Positions 1-9,213 are shown, counted from the stretch's first letter. The stretch is 64,000 nt of DNA from Streptomyces fuscichromogenes (GCF_014645815.1 NZ_BMML01000014.1:124001-188000); one strand, 5' to 3'. Numbers and translations: made by a program. Notes: a model not told the origin generated them from the sequence alone.

Positions 1-515
1 CCGGCACCGAACTCGACACCCTGACCGGCGCTCTGGAGCGGCAGCGGCGCACCTTCGCCTGGAAGAGCGAGGGACTCGACGCGGCGGCGCTCGGCAGCCG
101 GCTCGCGCCCTCCGCCCTCACCCTCGGCGGGCTGCTGAAGCACCTCGCGCTGGTGGAGGACCAGTACTTCACCGTGCGGCTGCTGGGCGAGAAGCTCCCC
201 GCCCCGTGGGACGCGGTGGACTGGGACGCCGAGCCCGACTGGGAGTGGCGATCGGCCGCCGCCGACAGCCCCGAGGAGCTGTACGCGCTCTGGGCGGCCG
301 CGGTGGCCCGGTCCCGGGCCGCCCTGCGCCGGGTCGCGGCCGACGGGGACGCCGGTGTCCTGATCGCGTACACCGCCCGCAACGGCGCGCGGCCCAGCCT
401 GCGCCGGCTGCTGACCGACATGATCGAGGAGTACGCCCGGCACGTCGGACAGGCCGACCTGATACGGGAGGCGGTCGACGGACGCGTGGGGGAGGACCCG
501 CCGGCCGACTTCTGA
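1..515 (+). CDS. DinB/DUF664-like protein, 3' part
   Basis: The gene enters from the left edge in frame 3 and ends with TGA at 513-515, so the N-terminus is missing. The visible 170 residues are mostly helical. They carry SLRRLLTDMIEEYARHVGQAD near the end and LLKHLALVEDQYF near the beginning. Both are typical of the DinB-like four-helix DUF664 proteins of actinobacteria, where the spaced histidines (LKHL, EYARHVGQ) usually bind metal. Some relatives are mycothiol- or bacillithiol-dependent transferases and many have no known activity. No operon partner is visible. The family call is from recognition; the substrate is unknown. Confidence 0.75.
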   Translation, partial: GTELDTLTGALERQRRTFAWKSEGLDAAALGSRLAPSALTLGGLLKHLALVEDQYFTVRLLGEKLPAPWDAVDWDAEPDWEWRSAAADSPEELYALWAAAVARSRAALRRVAADGDAGVLIAYTARNGARPSLRRLLTDMIEEYARHVGQADLIREAVDGRVGEDPPADF

Positions 516-730
516 CCAGCGGTGACCTCGGACGACTCCGTTCCGTCGCCGTCCCCTCGCACCGGTCACATCGTCGTTCGTTTAGTTTCCGTATTCACGG
601 AGTGTAATCTCCCGCATATTTACGACCTCTTCGATTGCGGGGCGGTGGCTATTCTATGACTTCTCTTCCGGGTGACTGAATTCCCCCGAACGCTCCAAAC
701 ACCGCCCCGTCCGACGGTCGTTAGCTGACC

Positions 731-904
731 GTGACGCGATTGGACTGGTACGCAGCGGAAGATCATCCGACAACCATGCTCCGCTGGCCGGGTGGTATGG
801 ATATCACCTCATGCTCGGACCTGCTCGATGATTTCCTGAAGAGAATCAATGCGATGGAAAACGAATATCGGCGGACCCTGGCTGATCTGTACGCGGCGTT
901 CTGA
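731..904 (+). CDS. small hypothetical protein (57 aa)
   Basis: An ORF of 57 codons starts at GTG 731 (alternative ATG at 776 with GGAAG upstream) and stops 22 bases before the DUF2637 gene. The product is acidic in its second half, with LLDDFLKRINAMENEYRRTL suggesting an amphipathic helix. It uses more A/T at third positions than neighbouring genes, and no strong ribosome binding site precedes the GTG. I do not recognise a family. Its placement directly before a DUF2637 gene suggests a two-gene unit, but the reading frame could also be chance. Confidence 0.4.
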   Translation: MTRLDWYAAEDHPTTMLRWPGGMDITSCSDLLDDFLKRINAMENEYRRTLADLYAAF

Positions 905-926
905 GACAGGGTGCGGAGGTTAATCG

Positions 927-1616
927 ATGGACGGGATTCAGCACGACTCGGGTCCGGGGCTCTACGACCACACCGGCTTCTATGATCATCCCGGTCTCTA
1001 CGACCACACCTGGGGTGTTCCGGAGCCCGACGTCGCGCCGAGCGACTGGGACCCGGTCGAGGAGCTGGCGCAGATACTGTCCGCGCCGACCGTGGTGGCC
1101 GCGGCCCCCACCCTGGTGGACGTGCCGGCCCAGCGCCGGGGCAGCCGCCGGCGGGTCCGTCATGACTCCCACCTGCTCGACGGCGGCCGGAGTGTCACGC
1201 ACGTCACGCTCCTGATCGCGGCGGTCTCGCTGTGCGCGGTGCTCATGCTGGTCTGGTCCGTCTGCTACTCCTACGCGCAGCTGCGCGGCATCGCCTCGTC
1301 GGTGCTCCCGCGGGGGCTGGCGCAGTACTGGCCGCTGACGGTCTACGGCCCGTGGTTCGTGGCGGCGCTGTCCGTCCTGCGGGCCACCGCGCAGCGCCGG
1401 AGCGCGCGGCGGTCCTGGTGCGTCGTGCTGGCTGCCTCCGTCGTGGCCGTGGCCCTGTGCATCAGCCACTCGTCCCATGCGCTGTTGTCGTTAGTGATCT
1501 TCGGGATTCCGCCCGTCACCGCCCTGGTCTGTTTCTGGGAGCTCGTCGGTCAGATCTCGACCAAAGGGCGCCCCCGGCACGCCACGCCCACCGAGCCGGC
1601 GGCCGCCACGTCCTGA
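927..1616 (+). CDS. DUF2637 domain membrane protein
   Basis: 229 residues, ATG start with GGAGG at 915-919. Residues 1-40 contain a short degenerate YDHTG/YDHPG repeat. After an acidic and then basic stretch, four membrane segments follow from about residue 90 (LIAAVSLCAVLMLVWSVCYS, then segments near 125, 155 and 175). This matches the DUF2637 family, which includes SpdB-type spread proteins of Streptomyces plasmids and many chromosomal relatives of unknown role. No transfer genes are nearby, so a plasmid-transfer function is not supported here. It may be co-transcribed with the small ORF upstream. Confidence 0.7.
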   Translation: MDGIQHDSGPGLYDHTGFYDHPGLYDHTWGVPEPDVAPSDWDPVEELAQILSAPTVVAAAPTLVDVPAQRRGSRRRVRHDSHLLDGGRSVTHVTLLIAAVSLCAVLMLVWSVCYSYAQLRGIASSVLPRGLAQYWPLTVYGPWFVAALSVLRATAQRRSARRSWCVVLAASVVAVALCISHSSHALLSLVIFGIPPVTALVCFWELVGQISTKGRPRHATPTEPAAATS

Positions 1617-1812
1617 ATCCGGGAGGGGCGGGACCCGCCACCGACTCGCGTGATCCGTTCGTACCGTTCTGTCCGGCTGTTCCGTGACGCGGCGCACTTT
1701 CCGCCGACGATTGCGCATGCAATCCGATGCCGAGGGCAGGTGCCGGCGGTCCCCGAGTGCGGCCCGACTGCCGCACGGGGGCGCCGAACAGGAACGGAAG
1801 GCAGTACCGATC

Positions 1813-3324
1813 ATGGCGGACAGCACGGCACGAGCGACCATTCATGCCGGAGGCGAGTGGCTGGCAGCCGCCTCCGGCGCGACGCGCGAGATCATCGACC
1901 CCGCGGACGGCCTGCCCTGTGCCGTGGTCGCCGAGGGCGACGAGCGGGACGCGGAGCTGGCGGTGGCCGCCGCCCGGCGTGCCTTCGACGCCGGTGACTG
2001 GCCCGGGACCCCCGTCGCCGAGCGCGCCGCGCTGCTCCGCCGGGTGGCCGACCTCCTCGTACGCGACCGCGAACAGCTGGGGCTGCTGGAGAGCCGGGAC
2101 GCGGGCAAGACCGTCGAGGAGGGCCGCGTCGACATCGACTGCGTCGCCGACGCCTTCCGCTACTTCGCCGACCTGGTGACGGCGGAGGGTGCGGGCCGGG
2201 TGGTCGACGCGGGCTCCGCCGACGTCCACAGTGTCGTGGTGCACGAGCCGGTGGGCGTGTGCGCGTTGATCACCCCCTGGAACTACCCTCTCCTCCAGGC
2301 GAGTTGGAAGATCGCCCCGGCACTCGCGGCCGGCAACACGTTCGTGGTCAAGCCGAGCGAGCTCACCCCGCTGACGACGGTCGCGCTGATCGGTCTGCTG
2401 GCCGAGGCCGGGCTGCCCGCGGGGGTCGCGGGCCTCGTCACCGGCCCCGGCCGCACCGTCGGTGCCCGCCTCGCCGGGCACCCCGACGTCGACCTGGTCT
2501 CCTTCACCGGCGGCCTGGCCAGCGGCATCGAGGTCGCCCGCGCCGCCGCGCCCACCGTGAAGAAGGTCGCCCTCGAACTGGGCGGCAAGAACCCCAACGT
2601 CGTCTTCGCCGACGCCTGCGCCACGCCGGAGGACTTCGACACCGCGGTCGACCAGGCCCTGAACGCCGCGTTCATCCACAGCGGCCAGGTCTGCTCGGCC
2701 GGTACCCGGCTGATCGTCGAGGAGCCGGTCCGGGAGCGCTTCGTCGCCGAACTCGCCCGCCGGGCCGCGAGGATCCGCCTCGGCCGGGGCACGGCCGACG
2801 GCGTCGAGTGCGGCCCGCTCGTCTCCGAGCGGCAGCGCGCCAAGGTCGAGGCGTACGTGGCGTCGGCGCTGGCGGAGGGCGCGGTGCTGCGCACGGGCGG
2901 CAAGCGCCCCGAACCGTCCGCGGACCGCCCCGCCACCGGCTACTTCTACGAGCCCACCGTCCTCGACCGGTGCCACCGGGAGATGCGGGTGGTGCGCGAG
3001 GAGGTCTTCGGCCCGGTCCTCACCGTCGAGACGTTCCGCACCGAGGACGAGGCCCTCGCCCTCGCCAACGACACCGAGTACGGCCTCGCGGGCGCCGTGT
3101 GGAGCACGGACGCCGGGAAGGCCCGCCGGGTCGCCGGGCGGCTGCGGCACGGCACCGTCTGGATCAACGACTACCACCCCTACCTCCCGCAGGCGGAGTG
3201 GGGCGGCTTCGGAAAGAGCGGGACCGGCCGCGAACTGGGGCCCACCGGGCTCGCCGAGTACCGGGAGACCAAGCACGTCTACCAGAACCTGGCCCCGAGG
3301 CCGGTGCGCTGGTTCGCCGGCTGA
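1813..3324 (+). CDS. betB: betaine aldehyde dehydrogenase
   Basis: 503 residues from ATG 1813, preceded by GGAACGGAAGG. The open frame runs further upstream to 1684, but that extension is Arg-rich and unlike the family. It is an aldehyde dehydrogenase of usual length: PWNYPLLQ and KPSELTPL for NAD binding, the catalytic glutamate in LELGGKNPN, and the catalytic cysteine in GQVCSAGTR. The C-terminal GGFGKSGTGRELGP is typical of betaine/aminoaldehyde dehydrogenases. It should oxidise betaine aldehyde to glycine betaine with NAD(P)+. It heads a five-gene unit with a choline dehydrogenase and a betaine importer, which fixes the substrate better than the sequence alone. Confidence 0.88.
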   Translation: MADSTARATIHAGGEWLAAASGATREIIDPADGLPCAVVAEGDERDAELAVAAARRAFDAGDWPGTPVAERAALLRRVADLLVRDREQLGLLESRDAGKTVEEGRVDIDCVADAFRYFADLVTAEGAGRVVDAGSADVHSVVVHEPVGVCALITPWNYPLLQASWKIAPALAAGNTFVVKPSELTPLTTVALIGLLAEAGLPAGVAGLVTGPGRTVGARLAGHPDVDLVSFTGGLASGIEVARAAAPTVKKVALELGGKNPNVVFADACATPEDFDTAVDQALNAAFIHSGQVCSAGTRLIVEEPVRERFVAELARRAARIRLGRGTADGVECGPLVSERQRAKVEAYVASALAEGAVLRTGGKRPEPSADRPATGYFYEPTVLDRCHREMRVVREEVFGPVLTVETFRTEDEALALANDTEYGLAGAVWSTDAGKARRVAGRLRHGTVWINDYHPYLPQAEWGGFGKSGTGRELGPTGLAEYRETKHVYQNLAPRPVRWFAG

Positions 3325-3398
3325 GCCCCCGCCCCCGCCCCGGCCCCGCCTCTCCTCCCCCCCCCCACACACACGCCAGGCTTTCTTGGAGTACCCCC

Positions 3399-4925
3399 AT
3401 GCCCCACGTCCATGAGTACGACTACGTCGTCATAGGCGGCGGAACCGCCGGTTCCGTCATCGCCTCCCGGCTCACCGAGGACCCCGACGTCACGGTCGCC
3501 GTCATCGAGGGCGGACCCAGCGACGTCGGCCGCGACGACGTCCTCACCCTGCGCCGCTGGACCGGGCTGCTCGGCGGTGAGCTGGACTACGACTACCCGA
3601 CCACCGAGCAGCCGCGCGGCAACTCGCACATCCGGCACAGCCGGGCCCGGGTGCTGGGCGGCTGCTCCAGCCACAACACCCTCATCGCCTTCAAGCCGCT
3701 GCCCTCCGACTGGGACGAGTGGGAGGAGGCCGGTGCCAGGGGCTGGGGCGCGGTGCCGATGGAGGCGTACTACGCCCGACTCCTCAACAACATCGTCCCG
3801 GTCGACGAGAAGGACCGGAACGCGGTCGCCCGCGACTTCGTCGACGCGGCCCGGCAGGCGCTCGGCGTCCCGCGGGTGGAGGGCTTCAACCGCAGGCCGT
3901 TCACCGAGGGCGCCGGCTTCTTCGACCTCGCCTACCACCCCGAGACCAACAAGCGGTCCAGCGCGTCGGTCGCCTACCTCCACCCGGTGCTGGACCGGCG
4001 CCCCAACCTCCACCTCCTCCTGGAGACCTGGGCGTACCGGCTGGAGCTGGCCGGCAGCCGCGCCGAGGGCGTGCACGTGCGCACCAAGGACGGTGCGGAG
4101 CTGCTGATACGGGCCCGCAACGAGGTCGTCCTGTGCGCCGGCGCGGTCGACTCCCCGCGCCTGCTGCTCCATTCCGGCACAGGCCCGGCCCGGGACCTCG
4201 AAGCCCTCGGCATCCCGGTCGCGCACGACCTCCCGGGCGTCGGCGAGAACCTCCTCGACCACCCCGAGTCGGTGATCGTCTGGGAGACGCACGGCCCGAT
4301 CCCGGAGAACTCCGCGACGGACTCCGACGCGGGCCTGTTCGTCCGCCGCGACCCCGGACACCCGGGCCCGGACCTGATGTTCCACTTCTACCAGGTCCCG
4401 TTCACCGACAACCCCGAGCGCCTCGGCTACGAACGCCCGGCGCACGGCGTCTCGATGACCCCGAACATCCCCAAGCCCCGCAGCCGCGGCCGTCTCTACC
4501 TGACCAGTGCCGACCCGTCCGTGAAGCCCGCGCTCGACTTCCGCTACTTCACCGACGAGGACGACCACGACGGCCGCACCCTCGTCGACGGCATCCGCAT
4601 CGCCCGCGAGATCGCGAGGACCGAGCCGCTGGCGGGCTGGCTGAAGCGCGAGGTGTGTCCGGGGCCGGAGATCCTCGGCGACGCCGAGCTGAGCGAGTAC
4701 GCCCGCAGGGCCGCCCACACGGTGTACCACCCTGCGGGCACCTGCCGGATGGGTGCGGCCGACGACGAACTGGCCGTGGTCGACCCGGAGTTGCGGATCC
4801 GGGGCCTGGACGGCATCCGGGTCGCCGACGCCTCCGTCTTCCCGGCCATGCCGGCCGTGAACCCGATGGTGGGGGTGCTGATGGTCGGCGAGCGGGCCGT
4901 GGATCTGCTGAAGGGCGGTGCGTGA
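3399..4925 (+). CDS. betA: GMC oxidoreductase, choline dehydrogenase type
   Basis: 508 residues, ATG 3399 with CTTGGAG upstream. The N-terminal VIGGGTAGSVIASRL is the FAD-binding Rossmann motif. RVLGGCSSHN is the GMC signature 1 region. The C-terminal active site shows HTVYHPAGTCRMG with the catalytic histidine, followed by NPMVGVLMVGERA. The family oxidises alcohols with FAD. Next to betaine aldehyde dehydrogenase, choline is the likely substrate, giving betaine aldehyde. The stop overlaps the next ATG by one base, indicating translational coupling. GMC enzymes vary widely in substrate, so context carries the specific call. Confidence 0.85.
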   Translation: MPHVHEYDYVVIGGGTAGSVIASRLTEDPDVTVAVIEGGPSDVGRDDVLTLRRWTGLLGGELDYDYPTTEQPRGNSHIRHSRARVLGGCSSHNTLIAFKPLPSDWDEWEEAGARGWGAVPMEAYYARLLNNIVPVDEKDRNAVARDFVDAARQALGVPRVEGFNRRPFTEGAGFFDLAYHPETNKRSSASVAYLHPVLDRRPNLHLLLETWAYRLELAGSRAEGVHVRTKDGAELLIRARNEVVLCAGAVDSPRLLLHSGTGPARDLEALGIPVAHDLPGVGENLLDHPESVIVWETHGPIPENSATDSDAGLFVRRDPGHPGPDLMFHFYQVPFTDNPERLGYERPAHGVSMTPNIPKPRSRGRLYLTSADPSVKPALDFRYFTDEDDHDGRTLVDGIRIAREIARTEPLAGWLKREVCPGPEILGDAELSEYARRAAHTVYHPAGTCRMGAADDELAVVDPELRIRGLDGIRVADASVFPAMPAVNPMVGVLMVGERAVDLLKGGA

Positions 4926-6295
4926 TGAACGGTACGAACCCTGTCTTCTCCGTCGACGGCCTGTGGAAGGTCTTCGGCCCCCGGGCCGAACGCGTCCCGG
5001 CGGACCCTGAGCTGACCGCCCTGCCCCCGGCCGAACTCCGCAGCCGCACCGGCTGTACGGCCGCCGTCCGCGATGTCTCCTTCGACGTGCGCAAGGGCGA
5101 GGTCTTCGTGGTGATGGGCCTGTCAGGCTCCGGCAAGTCGACCCTGGTCCGCTGTCTGACCCGGCTCGTCGAGCCGACGGCCGGCCGGATCGCCGTCGAC
5201 GGCGAGGACGTCCGTGCGATGGACCGGGGGCAGCTGCGCGAACTGCGCCGGCACCGGGCCGCGATGGTCTTCCAGCACTTCGGGCTGCTGCCGCACCGGT
5301 CCGTGCTCGACAACGTGGCCTACGGCCTGGAGATCCAGGGCGTCGGCAGGGCCGAGCGGCGGGCGCGGGCAGCCGAGGTCGTCACCAAGGTCGGCCTGGA
5401 GGGCATGGAGCAGCGCCGTCCCGGCCGGCTGTCCGGCGGGCAGCGCCAACGCGTGGGCCTCGCAAGGGCGTTGGCCGTCGATCCCGAGGTCCTCCTCTTC
5501 GACGAGCCGTTCAGCGCGCTCGATCCGCTGATCCGGCGGGACATGCAGGAGGAGGTGATCCGCCTGCACCGCGAGGAGGGCCGCACGATGGTCTTCATCA
5601 CCCACGACCTCTCCGAGGCGCTGCGACTCGGCGACCGCATCGCCCTGATGCGGGACGGCGGGGTGGTCCAGCTGGGCACCCCGGAGGAGATCGTCGGCTC
5701 GCCCGCCGACGACTACGTCCGGGAGTTCGTCCGGGACGTGCCGCGCGAGCAGGTACTGACGGTCCGGACGGCGATGCGGGCGCCGCGGGAGGCCGAGGAG
5801 ACCGGCCCCGAGGTCGGCCCGGACGCGACGGTCGCCGAGGCGATCGAGGCGGTGGCGGCCGCCGGCGCCCCGGCGCGGGTCGTGGCCGGCGACCGGTGCG
5901 TCGGTGTGGTCGACGCCGACACGCTGCTCGGGGTGGTGGCGAAGGGGGCCGCGGGCGATACCTCGACCGCGCCCCGGCGGGGGCCGACCGCGCAGTTCCC
6001 CGCGCCCCTGGGTGGGGATGCGGGGCCTTCGTCGGAGGGTTCCCGGGGTGCGGGTGAGGTTTCGGGTGCGGGCGGTGGTGGGCCGGTCGCGCAGTTCCCC
6101 GCGCCCCTGGGTGGGGACGCGGAACGTCAGTCGCAAAGTGCCCCAACCGTGGGTGGGGATGCGGAGCCCTTGCTGGGAAGTGCCCCAGCCGCGGGCAGTC
6201 GTGCCGCTGGGGCGGCACGGGTGGGCGCGGCGGCACCCCGCGAGCGCGGGCGAGTGAGACCCCCCGCCCCGCGCACCGGCCCGGAGGACGTCTGA
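4925..6295 (+). CDS. proV: glycine betaine ABC transporter ATP-binding protein with repeat-derived tail
   Basis: 456 residues. Walker A is GLSGSGKST (about residue 66), the ABC signature is LSGGQRQRVGLARAL, and Walker B is VLLFDEPFSALD. The HFGLLPHRSVLDNV context is typical of OpuAA/ProV. It energises the permease encoded directly after it. After about residue 275 only a weak CBS-like remnant (ARVVAGDRCVGVVDADTLLG) remains. The last 100 or so residues are low complexity and contain AQFPAPLGGDA twice, because two copies of the dispersed Streptomyces repeat lie inside the reading frame. The tail is therefore probably a recent, dispensable addition. The stop overlaps the permease ATG (TGATG). 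Confidence 0.9.
   Translation: MNGTNPVFSVDGLWKVFGPRAERVPADPELTALPPAELRSRTGCTAAVRDVSFDVRKGEVFVVMGLSGSGKSTLVRCLTRLVEPTAGRIAVDGEDVRAMDRGQLRELRRHRAAMVFQHFGLLPHRSVLDNVAYGLEIQGVGRAERRARAAEVVTKVGLEGMEQRRPGRLSGGQRQRVGLARALAVDPEVLLFDEPFSALDPLIRRDMQEEVIRLHREEGRTMVFITHDLSEALRLGDRIALMRDGGVVQLGTPEEIVGSPADDYVREFVRDVPREQVLTVRTAMRAPREAEETGPEVGPDATVAEAIEAVAAAGAPARVVAGDRCVGVVDADTLLGVVAKGAAGDTSTAPRRGPTAQFPAPLGGDAGPSSEGSRGAGEVSGAGGGGPVAQFPAPLGGDAERQSQSAPTVGGDAEPLLGSAPAAGSRAAGAARVGAAAPRERGRVRPPAPRTGPEDV
5982..6016 (+). repeat. dispersed repeat copy inside proV
   Basis: Contains GCAGTTCCCCGCGCCCCT followed by GGGTGGGG. This is the core of the repeat seen elsewhere in intergenic positions of this window, here translated as part of the ProV tail. 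Confidence 0.85.
6081..6116 (+). repeat. dispersed repeat copy inside proV (second)
   Basis: Second copy, GGTCGCGCAGTTCCCC plus GCGCCCCT and GGGTGGGG, in the same reading frame as the first and 99 bases downstream (33 codons), so both encode AQFPAPLGGDA. A third, partial GGGTGGGGATGCGG copy lies at about 6150-6163. Confidence 0.85.
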
Positions 6296-8229
6296 TGGCG
6301 ACGATCACTGTCCCGAGCCGTGGACGAGCGGTGCTTCCCGGCAACAGGGCTGCCCGCAAGCTCCTCGGCCTGGCCCTGGCCGCCGCGGTCCTCGTGCCCT
6401 TCGCCCACGCGCACTGGCCCGAGCCTGCCTGGCCTCATCACCTCACCGTCGATCTCTCCGCCCCCCTCTCCTCCGCCGGCAACTGGGTCGTCGACAACCG
6501 CGACACCCACCCCCTCTTCCTCTACTTCCTCGGCTACGTCAGCAACGCCGTCGTGCTGACCGTCCGCGCCGTCTACCTCACCCTGCTCGCCGCGGGCTGG
6601 CCCGGCGTCACCGTGCTCGCCGCCGCCGTCGCCCACCGCGTCGCCGGGACGAGGCTCGCCGTCGGTGCGGCCGCCGCGTTCCTCCTCTGCGGTGTCCTCG
6701 GCATGTGGGTGCCGACGATGCAGACCCTCGCGCTGATGGTCGTGGCCGTACTCGCGTCCGTCGCCGTCGGTGTCGTCCTCGGCCTCGGTGCCGGGCTCTC
6801 CGACCGGCTGCACCGCGCCCTGCGCCCCGTCCTCGACACCATGCAGGTGCTCCCCGCCTTCGCCTACCTCCTCCCCGTCGTCCTGGTCTTCGGCATCGGC
6901 GTCCCCGCGGCCGTCCTCGCCACCGTCGTCTACGCCGCCCCGCCCATGGCCCGGCTCACCGCCCTCGGCCTGCGCGGCGCCGATCCCGAGGTCCTGGAGG
7001 CCGTGGAGTCGCTCGGGGCCACCGGCAGGCAGCGGCTGCTGACCGCCCGACTCCCGCTCGCCCGCAGGGAACTCCTCCTCGGCCTCAACCAGACGATCAT
7101 GATGGCGCTGTCGATGGCGGTCATCGCGTCCGTCATCGGCGCCGGAGGCCTCGGTGACCGCGTCTACCAGGCCCTCGCCTCGGTCGACGTCGGCGCGGCC
7201 CTCGCCGCCGGCCTTCCGCTCGTGCTCCTCGCGGTCGTACTGGACCGCATCACGGCGGCAGCGGGCGAGCGCACCGAGGCGCGGGCCCACCCCCGCGCCT
7301 GGGCCCACGCCCTCGGCGCCACCGTGGCCGTCGCGCTCGCCGCCCGGCTCCTCGGTCGCCTCGACTGGCCCGCGGCCTGGACCCTGGACTTCGCCGAACC
7401 GGTCGACCGGGCCGTGGACTGGATGACCGCCCACCTGTACTCGGGCGTGCCGGTCGTCGGAGGTACGGCGGACTGGGCGGGGCACTTCACCACCTGGGTC
7501 CTCGACCCGCTCCGGGACGGGCTCCAGGGGCTGCCCTGGTGGGCGGTCCTGCTCCTGGTCGCCGCCCTGGCCTGGCCGATCGGCACCTGGCGCACCGCGC
7601 TCACCGCCGTCCTCGCGATGGCCGCGATCGGTGTGCTGGGGGTCTGGGAGCCGGCGCTGGACACGCTGTCCCAGGTCCTCGCGGCCGTCGCTGTGACGCT
7701 CGTCCTCGGCTTCGCGACCGGCGTCGCCGCCGCCCGCAGCGACCGGGTGGAGCGGGCGCTGCGGCCCGTCCTGGACGTCTTCCAGACCATGCCGCAGTTC
7801 GTGTACCTGATCCCGGTCGTCGCGCTGTTCGGCGTCGGCCGCGCGCCCGCCGTGGCCGCCGCCGTCGTCTACGCGCTGCCGGCCGTCGTACGGATCACCG
7901 CGCAGGGGCTGCGCCAGGTGGACCCGGCCGCCCTGGAGTCCGCACGCTCGCTCGGCGCGACCGGGCGCCAGCAGCTGCTCCAGGTCCAGCTCCCGCTCGC
8001 CCGGCCCGCGCTGCTGCTCGCCGTCAACCAGGGCGTGGTGCTGGTCCTCGCCGTCGTCATCATCGGCGGGCTGGTGGGCGGTGGCGCCCTCGGCTACGAC
8101 GTCGCCTTCGGCCTCGCCCAGGGCGACCTGGCCACCGGGCTGGTCGCCGGTGCCGCCATCGTCTGCCTGGGGCTGATGCTCGACCGGGTCACCCAGCCCA
8201 CCGAACGCCGTACGAGGAAGGGAGCGTGA
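6295..8229 (+). CDS. proW: glycine betaine ABC transporter permease, two fused permease domains
   Basis: 644 residues, roughly twice a ProW subunit. There are two binding-protein-dependent permease domains, each with an EAA loop: AVESLGATGRQRLL near residue 240 and SARSLGATGRQQLL near residue 558. Both loops are followed by the same LPLAR turn, so the protein arose by fusion or duplication and can form the whole membrane channel alone. Multiple hydrophobic segments span both halves. It imports glycine betaine or proline betaine with the ATPase upstream and the lipoprotein downstream. The ATG overlaps the ATPase stop. Confidence 0.9.
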   Translation: MATITVPSRGRAVLPGNRAARKLLGLALAAAVLVPFAHAHWPEPAWPHHLTVDLSAPLSSAGNWVVDNRDTHPLFLYFLGYVSNAVVLTVRAVYLTLLAAGWPGVTVLAAAVAHRVAGTRLAVGAAAAFLLCGVLGMWVPTMQTLALMVVAVLASVAVGVVLGLGAGLSDRLHRALRPVLDTMQVLPAFAYLLPVVLVFGIGVPAAVLATVVYAAPPMARLTALGLRGADPEVLEAVESLGATGRQRLLTARLPLARRELLLGLNQTIMMALSMAVIASVIGAGGLGDRVYQALASVDVGAALAAGLPLVLLAVVLDRITAAAGERTEARAHPRAWAHALGATVAVALAARLLGRLDWPAAWTLDFAEPVDRAVDWMTAHLYSGVPVVGGTADWAGHFTTWVLDPLRDGLQGLPWWAVLLLVAALAWPIGTWRTALTAVLAMAAIGVLGVWEPALDTLSQVLAAVAVTLVLGFATGVAAARSDRVERALRPVLDVFQTMPQFVYLIPVVALFGVGRAPAVAAAVVYALPAVVRITAQGLRQVDPAALESARSLGATGRQQLLQVQLPLARPALLLAVNQGVVLVLAVVIIGGLVGGGALGYDVAFGLAQGDLATGLVAGAAIVCLGLMLDRVTQPTERRTRKGA

Positions 8230-8231
8230 CC

Positions 8232-9182
8232 ATGCGCCGTACGACACTCGTCGCCGCCGCCTCCGTCCTGGTCCTCACCACCGGGTGCGGTGCCGCCGAC
8301 ATGACGAGACAGGCCTCGCCGTTCGCCGACGCGCGGGGGGCGAGGACGGTGACCCTGTCCGTGCAGTCCTGGGTCGGCGCACAGTCGAACGTCGCCGTCG
8401 CCCAGTACCTCCTGGAGCACAAGCTCGGCTATCGCGTCGACACCGTGCAGGTCGACGAGGTGCCCGCCTGGGACGCGCTCAGCCAGGGACGCGTGGACGC
8501 GATCCTGGAGGACTGGGGGCACCCGGACCAGGAGAAGCGGTACGTCGAGGAGAAGAGGACCATCAGCCGCGCGGGGGAGCTCGGGGTCACCGGGCACATC
8601 GGGTGGTTCGTGCCGACCTACCTCGTCAGGCAGCACCCGGACATCACGGACTGGCGGAACCTGAACAAGTACGCCTCCCTCTTCCGCACCGCGGAGAGCG
8701 GCGGCAAGGGGCAGCTGCTGGACGGCTCACCGTCGTACGTCACCAACGACAAGGCGCTGGTGAGCAACCTGAAGCTGGACTACCAGGTCGTCTTCGCCGG
8801 TTCCGAGGCCGCCCAGATCACCCAGATCAGGCAGTTCGCCAAGGAGAAGAAGCCCTTCCTCACCTACTGGTACGCGCCCCAGTGGCTGTTCAGGAAGGTG
8901 CCGATGACCGAGGTGAAGCTGCCCGCGTACAAGGAGGGCTGCGACGCGGACGCGGCCAAGGTCGCCTGCGGCTATCCGCGCACCCCGCTGCGCAAGTACC
9001 TCAACACCGGCTTCGCGCACGGCGGCGGCAGGGCCGCGGCCTTCCTGAAGAGTTTCCGGTGGACGACCGAGGACCAGAACGAGGTCTCCCTGATGATCGC
9101 CGACCGGAGACTGAGCCCCCAGGAGGCCGCGAAGAAGTGGGTGGCGAGCCACCCGTCGGTGTGGAGGAAGTGGCTCTCCTAG
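8232..9182 (+). CDS. proX: glycine betaine-binding lipoprotein
   Basis: 316 residues, ATG three bases after the permease stop. The signal peptide ends in a lipobox (VLVLTTGC, cysteine at residue 18), so the mature protein is anchored outside the membrane. The body matches the OpuAC/ProX family: SWVGAQSNVAVAQYLLEHK at the start of domain 1, WDALSQGRVDAILEDWG in the hinge region, and several tryptophan/tyrosine positions (DWGHP, TYWYAPQWLF) of the kind that form the aromatic betaine cage. It completes the five-gene choline/betaine unit. No obvious terminator lies in the 31 bases before the convergent gene. Confidence 0.9.
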   Translation: MRRTTLVAAASVLVLTTGCGAADMTRQASPFADARGARTVTLSVQSWVGAQSNVAVAQYLLEHKLGYRVDTVQVDEVPAWDALSQGRVDAILEDWGHPDQEKRYVEEKRTISRAGELGVTGHIGWFVPTYLVRQHPDITDWRNLNKYASLFRTAESGGKGQLLDGSPSYVTNDKALVSNLKLDYQVVFAGSEAAQITQIRQFAKEKKPFLTYWYAPQWLFRKVPMTEVKLPAYKEGCDADAAKVACGYPRTPLRKYLNTGFAHGGGRAAAFLKSFRWTTEDQNEVSLMIADRRLSPQEAAKKWVASHPSVWRKWLS

Positions 9183-9213
9183 CGTCCCTGGCGTCCGAAC
9201 CCGCCCGCCTCGC

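Noticed and set aside
927..1616. DUF2637 gene as evidence of an integrated conjugative plasmid
   Set aside because: No tra, rep, int or att features nearby; the family is common on chromosomes.
1516..3372. 618-codon open frame on the minus strand over the betB region
   Set aside because: It is a GC-bias shadow antisense to a clear aldehyde dehydrogenase; it is Gly/Arg/Ala/Val-rich with no family resemblance.
2259..4925. N-terminal extension of the GMC oxidoreductase frame back into betB
   Set aside because: The Arg/Pro/Gly-rich extension is an out-of-frame reading of betB; the FAD motif starts right after ATG 3399.
6127..8247. Long minus-strand frame (706 codons) under proW
   Set aside because: Antisense shadow of the permease with repetitive Asp/Gly/Arg composition.
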